NCBI GenBank assembly: GCA_016234595.1
Contig: JACRBG010000031.1
Coordinates: 1 to 64,000 of the forward strand
Source of the DNA: Chloroflexota bacterium
Lineage (GTDB): Bacteria > Chloroflexota > Anaerolineae > Aggregatilineales > J027
Reading direction: 5' to 3'
DNA: 64,000 nt
Of this stretch, positions 17,091 to 26,646 are shown in pieces. The position numbers and the translations under genes are program-made. Position 1 is the stretch's first letter, and each line of letters starts with the position of its first letter. Under the pieces are notes generated by a model. It worked only from the letters and a program-made list of their open reading frames with translations, had not been told where the DNA came from and ran no database searches.

Positions 17091-19286
17091 ATGTCTGTCT
17101 ATCGCCCTGATGAATACCGCTATGTGAATTATCTGTGGGATGATGCCCATGCTGCTACCCTTGACCCGGCTGACCGCCTAATCTATCGCTCCAATATTTT
17201 AGGCAGCGACCAGCGCATTACCAATACGGGGGGTGGGAATACGTCTTCCAAAATTATGATGGCTGACCCGTTGAGCGGGGAACAGGTCGAGGTGATGTGG
17301 GTCAAGGGATCAGGGGGCGATCTCCGCACCGCTAAACGGGCCAACTTCGCCTCGCTGTATATGTCGAAATTGATGGCGCTGCAAGGCATCTATGGCGTAG
17401 CCGAAACTAAAGGGGTCAAGACGCCGATTGAAGATCAAATGGTGGGCATGTATCCCCATACGACCTTTAATCTCAACCCGGCGGCGACTTCGATAGATAC
17501 ACCCCTCCATGCGTTTGTGCCCTATAAACATGTGGATCACACCCACCCCGACGCGGTGATTGCAATTGCGGCGTGTCGGGATGGCAAGGCCTTGACCAAA
17601 ACCATTTATGGGGATGAGGTCGTGTGGGTGGATTGGCAACGCCCCGGCTTTGATTTGGGTCTGAAATTACAGGCAACCATCGCCCAACACCCCGGCATCA
17701 AAGGCATTATTTTGGGCGGGCATGGGTTGATTAATTGGGCCAATGATGACAAGGAATGTTATGAACTGTCGCTGACGCTCATCGAAAAGGCGGCGCGGTA
17801 TCTGGCGGAGCATGATAAGGGCGAGACAACTTTTGCCGGGGCGAAATATCAGACCCTGTCGGATGAGCGGCGCAAGCAGGTACTGGGCGAAATTTTACCC
17901 CAACTGCGCGGATTGGTCTCGCAGAAAAATCGGTTTATCGGCACAATTCAGGCTACCGAGGCCATGCTGCGGTTTGTCAATAGCCACGACGCTACACGAT
18001 TGGCCGAACTCGGCACGTCCTGCCCCGACCATTTCTTGCGGACGAAGATCAAGCCTTTGTATGTGGATTGGAATCCCCAAAAAGAAGATACGGCTGCCCT
18101 GATGCAAAAATTAACGGCAGGGGTTGAGCAGTATCGGCTGGATTATGCGGCCTATTATGAGGCGTGCAAACGGCCCGATTCACCTGCCATGCGTGACCCC
18201 AACCCCAGTGTGATTTTGATACCGGGAATTGGTGCGGTGGCATGGGGCAAAAATAAGAGTGAATCACGGGTGACGGCGGAATTTTATAGCAATGCCGTTA
18301 ATGTGATGCGTGGTGCAGAGGCGGTTAGTCAATATGTTGCCTTGCCCCGCCAAGAAGCCTTTGATATTGAATATTGGTTGTTGGAAGAGGCCAAACTGCG
18401 CCGGATGCCACCAGAAGCCACCTTAGCACGGCGGGTGGTTGTGGTGGTTGGGGCAGGCAGTGGCATTGGTAAATCGGTCGCCTATCGCGTTGCCAAGGAA
18501 GGGGCGCATGTGGTGTGTGCCGATTTGGATCTGGCCTCGGCGGAAACCACAGCCAACGAATTAACCGCCAAATATGGCATGGGGATTGGAGTGGCAGGTA
18601 CAGGTATTTCCGGCTGTGGGCCAGCGATTGGGCTTGCAGTGGATATTACCAAACGCGACAGTGTCCGCCAGTTCTATCAGACCATCTTGCAAGCCTATGG
18701 CGGCCTCGATGACGTGATTGTCACCGCCGGGGTATTTGTCGCGCCTGATAAAGAGGGACACATCCCCGACGAAAAATGGCGCTTTACGTTCGATGTCAAC
18801 GTCATGGGGGGCTATATCGCGGCGGATGAGGCATGGTTGTTGTGGAAGGCACAAGGGCTACGGGGTAGCTTGGTGTTGACGACGAGCGTGAATGCCGCTG
18901 TCTCCAAAAAAGGCTCGTTGGCCTATGACACCAGCAAAGCCGCCGCGAATCATCTGGTGCGCGAACTGGCGATAGAATTAGCTCCGCTGATTCGGGTTAA
19001 TGGACTTGCGCCAGCGACAGTGGTCGAAGGCAGTACCATGTTCCCACGGGATCGTGTGATTAGTTCGCTGGTTAAGTACAATATTGCCTATGATGAAAAC
19101 GAAAGCACCGAGGCGTTGCGCTCCAAGCTCGCCAACTTCTATGCCCAGCGCACCCTAACCAAGCAGGCCATCACGCCCGACGATCAGGCTGAGGTCGCCT
19201 ATCTGCTGATTAGTCCGGCTTTTGGCAAGACAACGGGCCAGATTTTTAGTGTAGATGGCGGATTGAATGAGGCATTTTTGCGGTAA
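17091..19286 (+). CDS. rhaEW: Bifunctional rhamnulose-1-phosphate aldolase / L-lactaldehyde dehydrogenase
   Basis: 731 residues. The N-terminal part (about 1-430) is a class II aldolase-like domain with NTGGGNTSSKI, the KGSGGDL motif, HVDHTHPDAVIAIA and a GGHGLINW motif. The C-terminal part (about 440-731) is a short-chain dehydrogenase with GAGSGIGKSV, the NAAVSKKGSLAYDTSKAA catalytic stretch (Tyr/Lys) and NGLAPATVVEG. This fused RhaE-RhaW enzyme was described in Chloroflexus and Bacillus; it splits rhamnulose-1-phosphate and oxidises the lactaldehyde. I chose ATG 17091 because AAAGGGA lies about 6 nt upstream. A start at 17070 is possible. Confidence 0.92.
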   Translation: MSVYRPDEYRYVNYLWDDAHAATLDPADRLIYRSNILGSDQRITNTGGGNTSSKIMMADPLSGEQVEVMWVKGSGGDLRTAKRANFASLYMSKLMALQGIYGVAETKGVKTPIEDQMVGMYPHTTFNLNPAATSIDTPLHAFVPYKHVDHTHPDAVIAIAACRDGKALTKTIYGDEVVWVDWQRPGFDLGLKLQATIAQHPGIKGIILGGHGLINWANDDKECYELSLTLIEKAARYLAEHDKGETTFAGAKYQTLSDERRKQVLGEILPQLRGLVSQKNRFIGTIQATEAMLRFVNSHDATRLAELGTSCPDHFLRTKIKPLYVDWNPQKEDTAALMQKLTAGVEQYRLDYAAYYEACKRPDSPAMRDPNPSVILIPGIGAVAWGKNKSESRVTAEFYSNAVNVMRGAEAVSQYVALPRQEAFDIEYWLLEEAKLRRMPPEATLARRVVVVVGAGSGIGKSVAYRVAKEGAHVVCADLDLASAETTANELTAKYGMGIGVAGTGISGCGPAIGLAVDITKRDSVRQFYQTILQAYGGLDDVIVTAGVFVAPDKEGHIPDEKWRFTFDVNVMGGYIAADEAWLLWKAQGLRGSLVLTTSVNAAVSKKGSLAYDTSKAAANHLVRELAIELAPLIRVNGLAPATVVEGSTMFPRDRVISSLVKYNIAYDENESTEALRSKLANFYAQRTLTKQAITPDDQAEVAYLLISPAFGKTTGQIFSVDGGLNEAFLR

Positions 19287-19313
19287 TCGCTTTTAGCGTG
19301 ACCGAGAGTGATA

Positions 19314-19350
19314 GGGGCGTGTCGGTGTAAAGTGGGCACGCCCTTTTTAT
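19314..19350 (+). terminator. Terminator of the rhamnose operon
   Basis: GGGCGTG (19315-19321) pairs with CACGCCC (19337-19343), followed directly by TTTTT. It lies 28 bp after the rhaEW stop and before the convergent galactanase gene. Confidence 0.8.
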
Positions 19351-19359
19351 TTTCAATGG

Positions 19360-20799
19360 CTAGGGGGTAGTCACGGCAGGGCAGGTATTCACCGTGTGCT
19401 GAATCACCAGATCATCAGTGGGAACGGTGATCGAGGTATGACCTTCATCATCCATGCAATCCGTTGAAAGCAGAGCATTTTCGGGCGAGGCCGGCGTTAC
19501 CTCATAAAACTGATAGTGGATTTCTGTCCCCGGCATGAGGCGGGCTTGCAGAGTATAAGCCCCATTTACTAGCGGCAGCAGCATGGGACGTTTGCCAAAT
19601 CCGGTAAAATCACCCCAAAAGAAAATATGATCGGGTAGACTATCCCCCTGAAGATTAAATTGGAGCATCACGTTCACTGGATATTCATAGGGATATTGGG
19701 GAAATTCGATGCTCGGCAAAATTTCATTGTCGTTATTAAAGTCGAAAAAGGTGGCGTTTTCCCAATGTGAGCCTTGGCCCCACAGCGTGTGGCATGAAGT
19801 CGAAACCCATGCTGGTTCCCAATAGACAATGCCGAGTCCGCCATTGGCAAAAACGGTCTGGGTGAGGTCAATTAAAAACTGTTTTTGACCCGCGGGGGTG
19901 GCAGGGTAGCTTGGGACGATAAAATCTTGGCCGAGGATATTGGAGGCACTTTCGCGAACCCCATCCAGTGTCCAAGGATAGGCGGTCTCGGCAATCATAA
20001 CTTCTTTGCCAAATTTGTAGCGCAATTGGCTAATCACATTGCCCACGGTGGTGACGGTGTGGGTTGACCAACCGGGGTAATAGGAGATCCCGATGATGTC
20101 GAAATCCGTCACACCAGCGTCAGTCGCCGCCAATAACCAACCTTCAACTGATTCAGGCTTGGCGATGTGCAGCATGATCTGGGGAGACTCAGAGGCCTGC
20201 GTGCCCGCATCGCGAACGGCTTGAATAGCTTGGTTGAGCAAGAAGGCATTACGATCCCAATCTATTGGATACCCACCTGAATCTTCGGGGCGCAATATTT
20301 CGGTGTTAATCTCATTGCCGACCTGCACGATTTCGGGCATGAGACCAAGGGCATCCAACTGCATCAAGGTGTCATAGGTATATTGATAGAGGGCTTGCCC
20401 TAATCCATTGAGGTCAGTCATGTTGGCCCATGCCGCCGGAATAGTCTGATGGTTGGGGTCAGCCCATGTGTCAGAATAATGGAAATCTAAGAGGACGTTC
20501 AGGCCGAGGGCGTTGGCTCGTTGTAGGGAGCGTACCACGTCGTCAAAATTGCTGTAGTTGGTCCACGTCGGGTTGTTCCACAGCCGAATACGTACGAGGT
20601 TAGCACCATAGTCTGCAAAAATTTGATAGGGGTCACGCGGTTCGCCGTTCACCCGATAGGTTGCGCCGCAATCTTCCATCTCGTTGACATAGGACAGATC
20701 AACCCCAAAATAGTATTGAGTTGGGCTTGCCGAGCTTGGACGTGATGACCCACCCATCAAGACGAGCAGCAGTAAAATTAATCCAAATCCTTTTTTCAT
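19360..20799 (-). CDS. Secreted arabinogalactan endo-beta-1,4-galactanase (GH53)
   Basis: 479 residues with a signal peptide (MKKGFGLILLLLVLMGG, then SSASP). The GH53 barrel spans about 28-365 with FGVDLSYVNEMED, NLVRIRLWN, LLDFHYSDTWADP, acid/base Glu163 in VQVGNEINTE, and nucleophile Glu271 in MIAETAYPWT. A C-terminal beta-rich domain (about 372-479, LQFNLQGDSLPDHIFFWGDF) looks like a carbohydrate-binding or Ig-like module that I cannot name. It cuts beta-1,4-galactan outside the cell. It is last in the galactan operon and its start overlaps the GH42 stop by 4 bp. Confidence 0.92.
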   Translation of the reverse strand: MKKGFGLILLLLVLMGGSSRPSSASPTQYYFGVDLSYVNEMEDCGATYRVNGEPRDPYQIFADYGANLVRIRLWNNPTWTNYSNFDDVVRSLQRANALGLNVLLDFHYSDTWADPNHQTIPAAWANMTDLNGLGQALYQYTYDTLMQLDALGLMPEIVQVGNEINTEILRPEDSGGYPIDWDRNAFLLNQAIQAVRDAGTQASESPQIMLHIAKPESVEGWLLAATDAGVTDFDIIGISYYPGWSTHTVTTVGNVISQLRYKFGKEVMIAETAYPWTLDGVRESASNILGQDFIVPSYPATPAGQKQFLIDLTQTVFANGGLGIVYWEPAWVSTSCHTLWGQGSHWENATFFDFNNDNEILPSIEFPQYPYEYPVNVMLQFNLQGDSLPDHIFFWGDFTGFGKRPMLLPLVNGAYTLQARLMPGTEIHYQFYEVTPASPENALLSTDCMDDEGHTSITVPTDDLVIQHTVNTCPAVTTP

Positions 20800-22820
20800 C
20801 GTTGTTGCCCCACAATCAATACATCATAAGGTGGCACGATTATGGACGAGGGGGATGGTAAACCTGTCACAGCGTCTTGCCAGCCCTCGCCAATTTCCAG
20901 CGGGATAGTTTGGTCGGTGAAATTCATGATAAACGCAAACCGCTGATTGACACTGGATCGTAGCTGGATAGAAAGGCCATCGGGTAGGCGCGTACACAGG
21001 GGATTTTCTAGCCCGATGTGCTTGGTTAGGTGGGTGTAGAAATCGGCTAGGAAACGACTTTCGGTGCGGGCGGCAATGTAATAGGCTTGGCCGCTGCCAT
21101 GTGTATTGGCGGTCAACACAGGATAGCCTGCATAAAATTCGGAATCATAGGTTGCCAACACTTGGGCGTGTTCCGGGTGGACTAACTCGGCATAGTGATA
21201 GAATTCATAGACCCCATGTAACTGGAGGGGGTTTTCGGCGGAGGGTACAATTTGCCCAAATTGATGATCGGCCAGCGTGTCAAGTTCCTCAGAATATAGG
21301 CCCAAAGTGCGACGCAGAGGCGGGGGATAGCCCTTAAGGAAACAGAGGTCAGATTCGTTGACCAAGCCTGACAGATAGGTTGTGACGAACGTCCCGCCTG
21401 CTGTGACGTAGGCTTCAATTCGTTCAGCCAAGCCGGGGGCCAGCATATAGAGCATGGGTGCGATGACTAAGCGATAGCCAGTGAAATCGGCCTCAGTATT
21501 GAGGATGTCCACTGCGAGGCCTTGCTGCCAAAAATGACTATAGTGCTGCTGGCAGGTTTCCCGGTAGTTCTTGGCAAGGCTACGTGGGATTTGGGCATGG
21601 TTCAACGCCCATTCGTTTTCAAAATCATAAATAATCGCAACAGAAGCTTGCACCGTTGTTGCAGTCAGGGGCGTGAGTTTTTCTAAAAGACGGCCCACGG
21701 CTTGCACATCTTGAAAGACGCGCGTATTTTCGGAGGCCAGATGGCTGACCACTGCCCCGTGAAATTTCTCTTCACCCCCGCGACTTTGCCGCCATTGGAA
21801 ATATTGGACGCTGTTGGCCCCATGGGCGACGGCTTGCAGCGAGGAGAGTTTGTGCATCCCCGGTTTTTTGAGCCGACTTATGCCCTGCCAATTGGTAACA
21901 CTCGGGGTAGATTCCATTAGCAAAAAGGGGAGGCCCTTTTTATAGGAGCGGTGCAAATCATGATAAAAAGCCGTCCGCATAGCCGTCTGTAGATCGTCGG
22001 ATTGATGCCAGCGGGGATAACTATCCCAACACGCCACATCAATATGCTTGGCAAAGTGCCAATAATTTAGGCCGACATCCGGCTGCATAAAATTGGTGGT
22101 GATGGGAATATCGGGGGTGATTTGGCGCAGGGGGGCGGATTCGGCTAGGAAAAAATCAAGGGCTTGGTCGCTGATAAACCGCTGCCAATCCAACATTAGG
22201 CTGTGCATCGAGGGGTCAACAGGTTCAATTTGTGACCAATCGGTATAACGATGGCTCCAAAAAGTTGACCACCATGCCTGATTCAGGCTATCAAGATCAC
22301 CATAGCGCTGTTGCAGCCATGCCTGAAACCCGTGATAACACAACTCACAATGGCACTGCGTCGCTCCATATTCATTGGAGACATGCCATAACACAAGAGC
22401 CGGATGATGTTGATACCGCTCCGCAAGGCGGGTGTTGAGGGCGACGATTTTTTCGCGATAGATGGGTGAAGCATAACAGAAATTTTGGCGACGGCGGTGC
22501 GGTTGACGGATACCCAGTTCACTGACACGGCGGGTTTCGGGATATTTTTGCGATAGCCATGCGGGTGGTGCGGCGCTGGGGGTGGCTAAGATCGCACTTA
22601 GGCCGTTGGCAGCAAGGCTATCCATCAATTGGTCGAGCCAATCAAAGGTATATTGACCCTCAAGGGGTTCCAGCATGGCCCATGCAAAAATGCCGACACT
22701 CATGACATTGGAATGGGTCAACCGCATCAGCCGGAAATCTTCAGCCAGAATATCGGGGCTGTCGAGCCACTGCTCATAGTTGTAATCAGCGCCGTGCCAT
22801 AATTTCTCAAAAATTTTCAT
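20796..22820 (-). CDS. Beta-galactosidase (GH42)
   Basis: 674 residues, standard for GH42. The barrel begins WHGADYNYEQW and has acid/base Glu150 in WHVSNEYG and nucleophile Glu303 in LLMESTPS. The zinc cluster of the family is present (Cys115 plus CHCELC at 156-161). The trimerisation and beta domains follow to the end. There is no signal peptide, so it acts in the cytosol on imported galacto-oligosaccharides. It is the gene before the secreted GH53 and follows the transporter permeases, 18 bp from the MalG-like gene. Confidence 0.95.
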   Translation of the reverse strand: MKIFEKLWHGADYNYEQWLDSPDILAEDFRLMRLTHSNVMSVGIFAWAMLEPLEGQYTFDWLDQLMDSLAANGLSAILATPSAAPPAWLSQKYPETRRVSELGIRQPHRRRQNFCYASPIYREKIVALNTRLAERYQHHPALVLWHVSNEYGATQCHCELCYHGFQAWLQQRYGDLDSLNQAWWSTFWSHRYTDWSQIEPVDPSMHSLMLDWQRFISDQALDFFLAESAPLRQITPDIPITTNFMQPDVGLNYWHFAKHIDVACWDSYPRWHQSDDLQTAMRTAFYHDLHRSYKKGLPFLLMESTPSVTNWQGISRLKKPGMHKLSSLQAVAHGANSVQYFQWRQSRGGEEKFHGAVVSHLASENTRVFQDVQAVGRLLEKLTPLTATTVQASVAIIYDFENEWALNHAQIPRSLAKNYRETCQQHYSHFWQQGLAVDILNTEADFTGYRLVIAPMLYMLAPGLAERIEAYVTAGGTFVTTYLSGLVNESDLCFLKGYPPPLRRTLGLYSEELDTLADHQFGQIVPSAENPLQLHGVYEFYHYAELVHPEHAQVLATYDSEFYAGYPVLTANTHGSGQAYYIAARTESRFLADFYTHLTKHIGLENPLCTRLPDGLSIQLRSSVNQRFAFIMNFTDQTIPLEIGEGWQDAVTGLPSPSSIIVPPYDVLIVGQQR

Positions 22821-22838
22821 GATATGCCTGACTTAAGG

Positions 22839-23765
22839 TTAGAGTTTGACTGCACCAGCCGTTAGACCACCAATGATGTACCGTTGGAGCAGCATATAGA
22901 TACCAAGAATGGGCAAGGCTGCGATGACCGCCCCCGCCGTAAAAACGCCCCAATTTTGGGCATAGTCGGCTGATTGGAATAAATAAAGGCCAACCATCAC
23001 GGTGAACTTATCCGAGCTCTGCATCAGGACACGCGGCAATACAAAATCGCCGTAGATCGCCATGAAGGTCAGCACCGAAATGGTGATGAGGATGGGTTTG
23101 GCAAGGGGCAGGGTGATCATGCGGAAGATTTGGGCATGGGTTGCACCGTCCACCAACGCCGATTCTTCAATTTCGAGCGGAATCGAATCCATATAGCCTT
23201 TGACCAAAAAGACATTGATACTGAGTGCACCCGACGCATAAATCAGAATGAGCGAGACGTGCGAATTGAGGCCCAGAATGCCGACATGGTCACCAAACTG
23301 CTGCAAGGTAGTATAGATAGCAATGATAGAGAGGGCGGCTGGGAAAATGCTAATAACCAAAATAGCCCGCATCAAGGTTTTGCGCCCAAAAAAGCGAAAG
23401 CGTGATAGGCCATAGGCGGAGACGGCGGTGCTGGTGACACTCAGCAGGGTGGATGTGCCCGCTACGATAAATGAATTCCTGAGCCATGTCAGAAAGGGAT
23501 AGTATTTGTTCTCGAACAAGCCGCGATAGTTGGCGATGCCAGCGTGTTTGGGAATGACCTCGACCGAGACGAGCGAACCCGCTTGGTTAAATGAGGCCGA
23601 GACTACCCAGACGACGGGTACAAAAGCGAACACAATCAAAATGGCCGCAATGATGTAGCGGATGATGTAACCGAGCCAACGCCGCTGTTGATAATTCAGC
23701 GAAAAATTCGGGCCTTTGAAAGCTGTGGATGATAACTTGGTGGGATGCGATTGAACGTCGGTCAT
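22839..23765 (-). CDS. ganQ: Galacto-oligosaccharide ABC permease, MalG type
   Basis: 308 residues with six predicted TM segments and the MalG EAA loop (ESALVDGATHAQIFRMITLPLAKP). I use the ATG at 23765 because it overlaps the MalF-type stop as ATGA and leaves a polar leader before TM1 at about residue 33. The frame is open 15 codons further upstream, but only inside the partner gene. It works with the MalF-type permease. The ATPase is not in the operon, so a shared MsmX-like ATPase elsewhere is likely. The symbol follows the Bacillus gan nomenclature by context. Confidence 0.87.
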   Translation of the reverse strand: MTDVQSHPTKLSSTAFKGPNFSLNYQQRRWLGYIIRYIIAAILIVFAFVPVVWVVSASFNQAGSLVSVEVIPKHAGIANYRGLFENKYYPFLTWLRNSFIVAGTSTLLSVTSTAVSAYGLSRFRFFGRKTLMRAILVISIFPAALSIIAIYTTLQQFGDHVGILGLNSHVSLILIYASGALSINVFLVKGYMDSIPLEIEESALVDGATHAQIFRMITLPLAKPILITISVLTFMAIYGDFVLPRVLMQSSDKFTVMVGLYLFQSADYAQNWGVFTAGAVIAALPILGIYMLLQRYIIGGLTAGAVKL

Positions 23766-25348
23766 GCGGTTTGATCCTCCAAGACGCGGGTATAGCGGAA
23801 CTGTCCCCATGTAATTGCGGCGACAAAAAGAAACAGGACAATCGAGATGCTTGCCCCAAGGCCATAATCGGATTGGGCCGAATTAAAGGCGAGGCGGTAG
23901 ACAAATGAGATCAAAATATCGGTGTGGCCTGCTGGAATGGGCGACCCCGCGATAGGGGGATTGCCTTGATTAAAGATATAGATCAAGTTGAAGTTATTGA
24001 AGTTAAAGGCGAATGACGCGACCAGCAGCGGACTGACAATCTTGAGCAGCAGGGGGAGAATGATGTGTGAAAAACGCTGCCATGCGTTGGCTCCATCTAC
24101 CGACGCTGCATCCAACATATCGGTTGGTATGGCTTGTAACGCGCCGCTGGAGACAATATAGAAATAGGGGTAGGACAACCACATATTAATAATGATGATG
24201 GCGATTCGTGTCCATGTAGGGTCGGTTAGCCAGTGGGGGGCTGTGCCAAACAGCGATTCTTGCAGTTTGACCAGCGCGCCGAAATCGGGATTAAGCAAAT
24301 TGCGCCAGATCAGAATGGACACCAAGGCTGGAATGGGGTAGGGGATAATGAGCAGGGCACGGATAATCTCTTTGCCGGGGAGGGAATCGAACAAGACGGC
24401 GATGAATAGGCCGAGCGCGAAACTGCACATCACGCTCAAAATGGCATAAGCAAAGTTCCACGAGATAATACGAAACAGCGGCCCCCGTAAAGCGGCACTA
24501 GAGAAAAAGCGATTGAAGTTATCTGTGCCAACCCCAACTCTAAAACCGGGGGGGAGTTCTTGACCTGCCTCCGTGACAAACACCCCTTCTTTGGGATGGT
24601 AGACCAAGCCGGTCTCATGGTCGGTCAACGTGTCGTTTTTATCGTCATAGGTATAACGCTGCTGGGTAGTCGCGGCCACACTTAGACTGGTGATACGGAT
24701 AACGTCAGGGGACACACCAAATGCGAGCTCGCCCAATTGATCAATCATGGCGACGGTATCGCGTTTTTCAAGCCGTTGATAGCCCTGAATGGTGGTGGGG
24801 ATGCCTTTGTCATCGGCTGGCCCAACCCCCTCTTGATCGAGGCCTGCGGGTTTGGTTGCCGTGTTTAATCCTGTCAGATAGGTGGTGCCGTCTTCGGCTT
24901 GCAACCACAGCACATAATCGTCTTGGGCTTCTAAAGAACGATAGGCCGTCCATTTATATTGCTGGCCTGATTCGGGAACATATTGCTGGCGTTCCAAGAA
25001 ATCAACGGCTTCTTGTTTGGTCAGGATATGCCCATAACCCGCATTGGTGGTGGAAAGATAGAAGGTATACAAAATCGGGTACAACACAAACAGGGTGGTA
25101 AAGGCCAGACTGAGGCCTAACCAGCGGTAAGGTTTAAATTGGTCTAATGAAAAGCAGAAAGAAATAATGAGAATGACCACCGCGAGGATACCCGCTAAGG
25201 GATAGTTGCCGTCTCCCAAGAGCTGCAAAATGAGCCACATAAGGGCCGCATCAAAAACGCCAACTATCGCTAAACGGAGCATAGTCGAGGGGGTTAGAAA
25301 TGCTGGAACAACGGAAGACTGTTTATTCATGGAATAACCATCATTCAA
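23762..25348 (-). CDS. ganP: Galacto-oligosaccharide ABC permease, MalF type
   Basis: 528 residues. TM helices lie near 25-75 and 95-120, then comes a long external insert (about 130-275, containing DFLERQQYVPESGQQ), as in MalF. The core permease follows with the EAA loop DAASVDGANAWQRFSHIILPLL. It is in a run of genes in the order binding protein, MalF, MalG, GH42, GH53. A second in-frame ATG six codons in is an equally possible start. The substrate is inferred from the flanking galactan hydrolases. Confidence 0.87.
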   Translation of the reverse strand: MNDGYSMNKQSSVVPAFLTPSTMLRLAIVGVFDAALMWLILQLLGDGNYPLAGILAVVILIISFCFSLDQFKPYRWLGLSLAFTTLFVLYPILYTFYLSTTNAGYGHILTKQEAVDFLERQQYVPESGQQYKWTAYRSLEAQDDYVLWLQAEDGTTYLTGLNTATKPAGLDQEGVGPADDKGIPTTIQGYQRLEKRDTVAMIDQLGELAFGVSPDVIRITSLSVAATTQQRYTYDDKNDTLTDHETGLVYHPKEGVFVTEAGQELPPGFRVGVGTDNFNRFFSSAALRGPLFRIISWNFAYAILSVMCSFALGLFIAVLFDSLPGKEIIRALLIIPYPIPALVSILIWRNLLNPDFGALVKLQESLFGTAPHWLTDPTWTRIAIIIINMWLSYPYFYIVSSGALQAIPTDMLDAASVDGANAWQRFSHIILPLLLKIVSPLLVASFAFNFNNFNLIYIFNQGNPPIAGSPIPAGHTDILISFVYRLAFNSAQSDYGLGASISIVLFLFVAAITWGQFRYTRVLEDQTA

Positions 25349-25362
25349 TAAATTATAAGAGG

Positions 25363-25394
25363 GCAGGTACCCTCCAAAATTTCAGAGTACCTGC
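25363..25394 (-). terminator. Intercistronic hairpin between the binding protein and MalF-type genes
   Basis: GCAGGTAC (25363-25370) pairs perfectly with GTACCTGC (25387-25394), leaving a 16-nt loop. No proper T-run follows on the minus strand. As after rhaS, it probably reduces read-through or protects the upstream message, favouring excess binding protein. Confidence 0.5.
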
Positions 25395-25402
25395 TATAGA
25401 TT

Positions 25403-26614
25403 TTATTTTGCTTCTTCGATTTGGGTACGAATTTGTTCAGCCGCTTGTTTAAGCGCTTCATCGGGGGCCAGTTCGCCTTGCGTAATCAACAGGCCTGCGC
25501 TACCCCAAGCATCCCACACAAAACCCATCGCGGGAATGGCGGGCATGGCCTGACCAGTGGCGCCTGCCTCGGAGAACCCACGCATATCCGGGTCTTCAGT
25601 GGCTTCAGCAATCGAAAGCCACGCCGAGGGACGGGGGTCATTGTCGAAAATATATTGCATGGATTCATCGGTGGCGATGAACTCGGTGAGATAGGTTTGG
25701 GCCAGTAGGAGGTTTTCACTGCCAGCATTGACCATAAAGCCTTGCACGCCGATAAAGGGTGCACCGGGATCGCCATCTTCAGTGGCAGCCGGGAAGGCAC
25801 TGATGGCATAGGGTACTTCATTGGTCTTGAAGCGATCCACTGCCCAAGGGCCAGTGATGATGAAGGGGGCCTGTCCACTCTCAAACAAAACATGGGCGGC
25901 TTCCCAGTCGAGGTTTTCGGAGGCATAGCCATCACGAATGAGCGTGTTGGCCCAATCCGCGCCTGCAATCATGCCTTCGCTGTCCATACCCAAATCATCG
26001 GCGGTATAGCTGCCAGCGTCGTCGCGGCCAAAGATGTAACCACCAAAGGCGGTGTAGACGGGGTAGTAGTTGTAGCCGAGGTCGGGGAAGGCAAACGCAT
26101 ATTCGACCTTACCCTCGTCTACTAGTTGGCGACCAATTTCGGCGACTTCGGCCCATGTCTTGGGGGCTTCGGGTACAAGATCAACATTACGGAAGAGGGC
26201 GTCGTTTTCGACCGCGAAAGGCACACCATAGAGTTCGCCGTTATAGCTAAAGGCTTGGATAGAATTCGGTAAGAACGAATCCGCTTTGTCACCCAAATCA
26301 ATTGGGGCAACCACGCCTGTCTCGACTAATTGACCGATGTTGTCATGCGGGATGATGAAAATATCGGGGCCTTCGCCAGTGGCAGCACCTTGCGTCATAG
26401 TGTTCATGGTGTTTTCAGTGCCTTGTGGCTCGACAACGACCTCGACACCATATTCTTCGGTGAACTGCTTGGAGAGTTCGGTAATCACGGGTAGGCGCTG
26501 GTCATCCGTCCAAATAGTCAGGGTGGGGGTTTGGGCGACCGCTTTGGGGGATGCGGAGAGGGGTAGATTGACTGCTAAAACAACAAGAACCAGTAGTAAA
26601 ATGAGACGCTTCAT
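25403..26614 (-). CDS. ganS: Galacto-oligosaccharide-binding protein (MalE type)
   Basis: 403 residues with a signal peptide (MKRLILLLVLVVLAVNLPLSASPKAVAQ). The extracellular solute-binding fold starts LTIWTDDQRLPVITELSKQF and includes GEGPDIFIIPHDNIGQL, YGVPFAVENDALF and PFIITGPWAV, collinear with maltose-binding proteins. It captures sugars for the two permeases downstream. The start has AAAGGAAATTTCGT before the ATG. Specificity for galactan fragments is from context only. Confidence 0.88.
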   Translation of the reverse strand: MKRLILLLVLVVLAVNLPLSASPKAVAQTPTLTIWTDDQRLPVITELSKQFTEEYGVEVVVEPQGTENTMNTMTQGAATGEGPDIFIIPHDNIGQLVETGVVAPIDLGDKADSFLPNSIQAFSYNGELYGVPFAVENDALFRNVDLVPEAPKTWAEVAEIGRQLVDEGKVEYAFAFPDLGYNYYPVYTAFGGYIFGRDDAGSYTADDLGMDSEGMIAGADWANTLIRDGYASENLDWEAAHVLFESGQAPFIITGPWAVDRFKTNEVPYAISAFPAATEDGDPGAPFIGVQGFMVNAGSENLLLAQTYLTEFIATDESMQYIFDNDPRPSAWLSIAEATEDPDMRGFSEAGATGQAMPAIPAMGFVWDAWGSAGLLITQGELAPDEALKQAAEQIRTQIEEAK

Positions 26615-26646
26615 ACGAAATTTCCTTTCTATATAAAAAAATTGAT

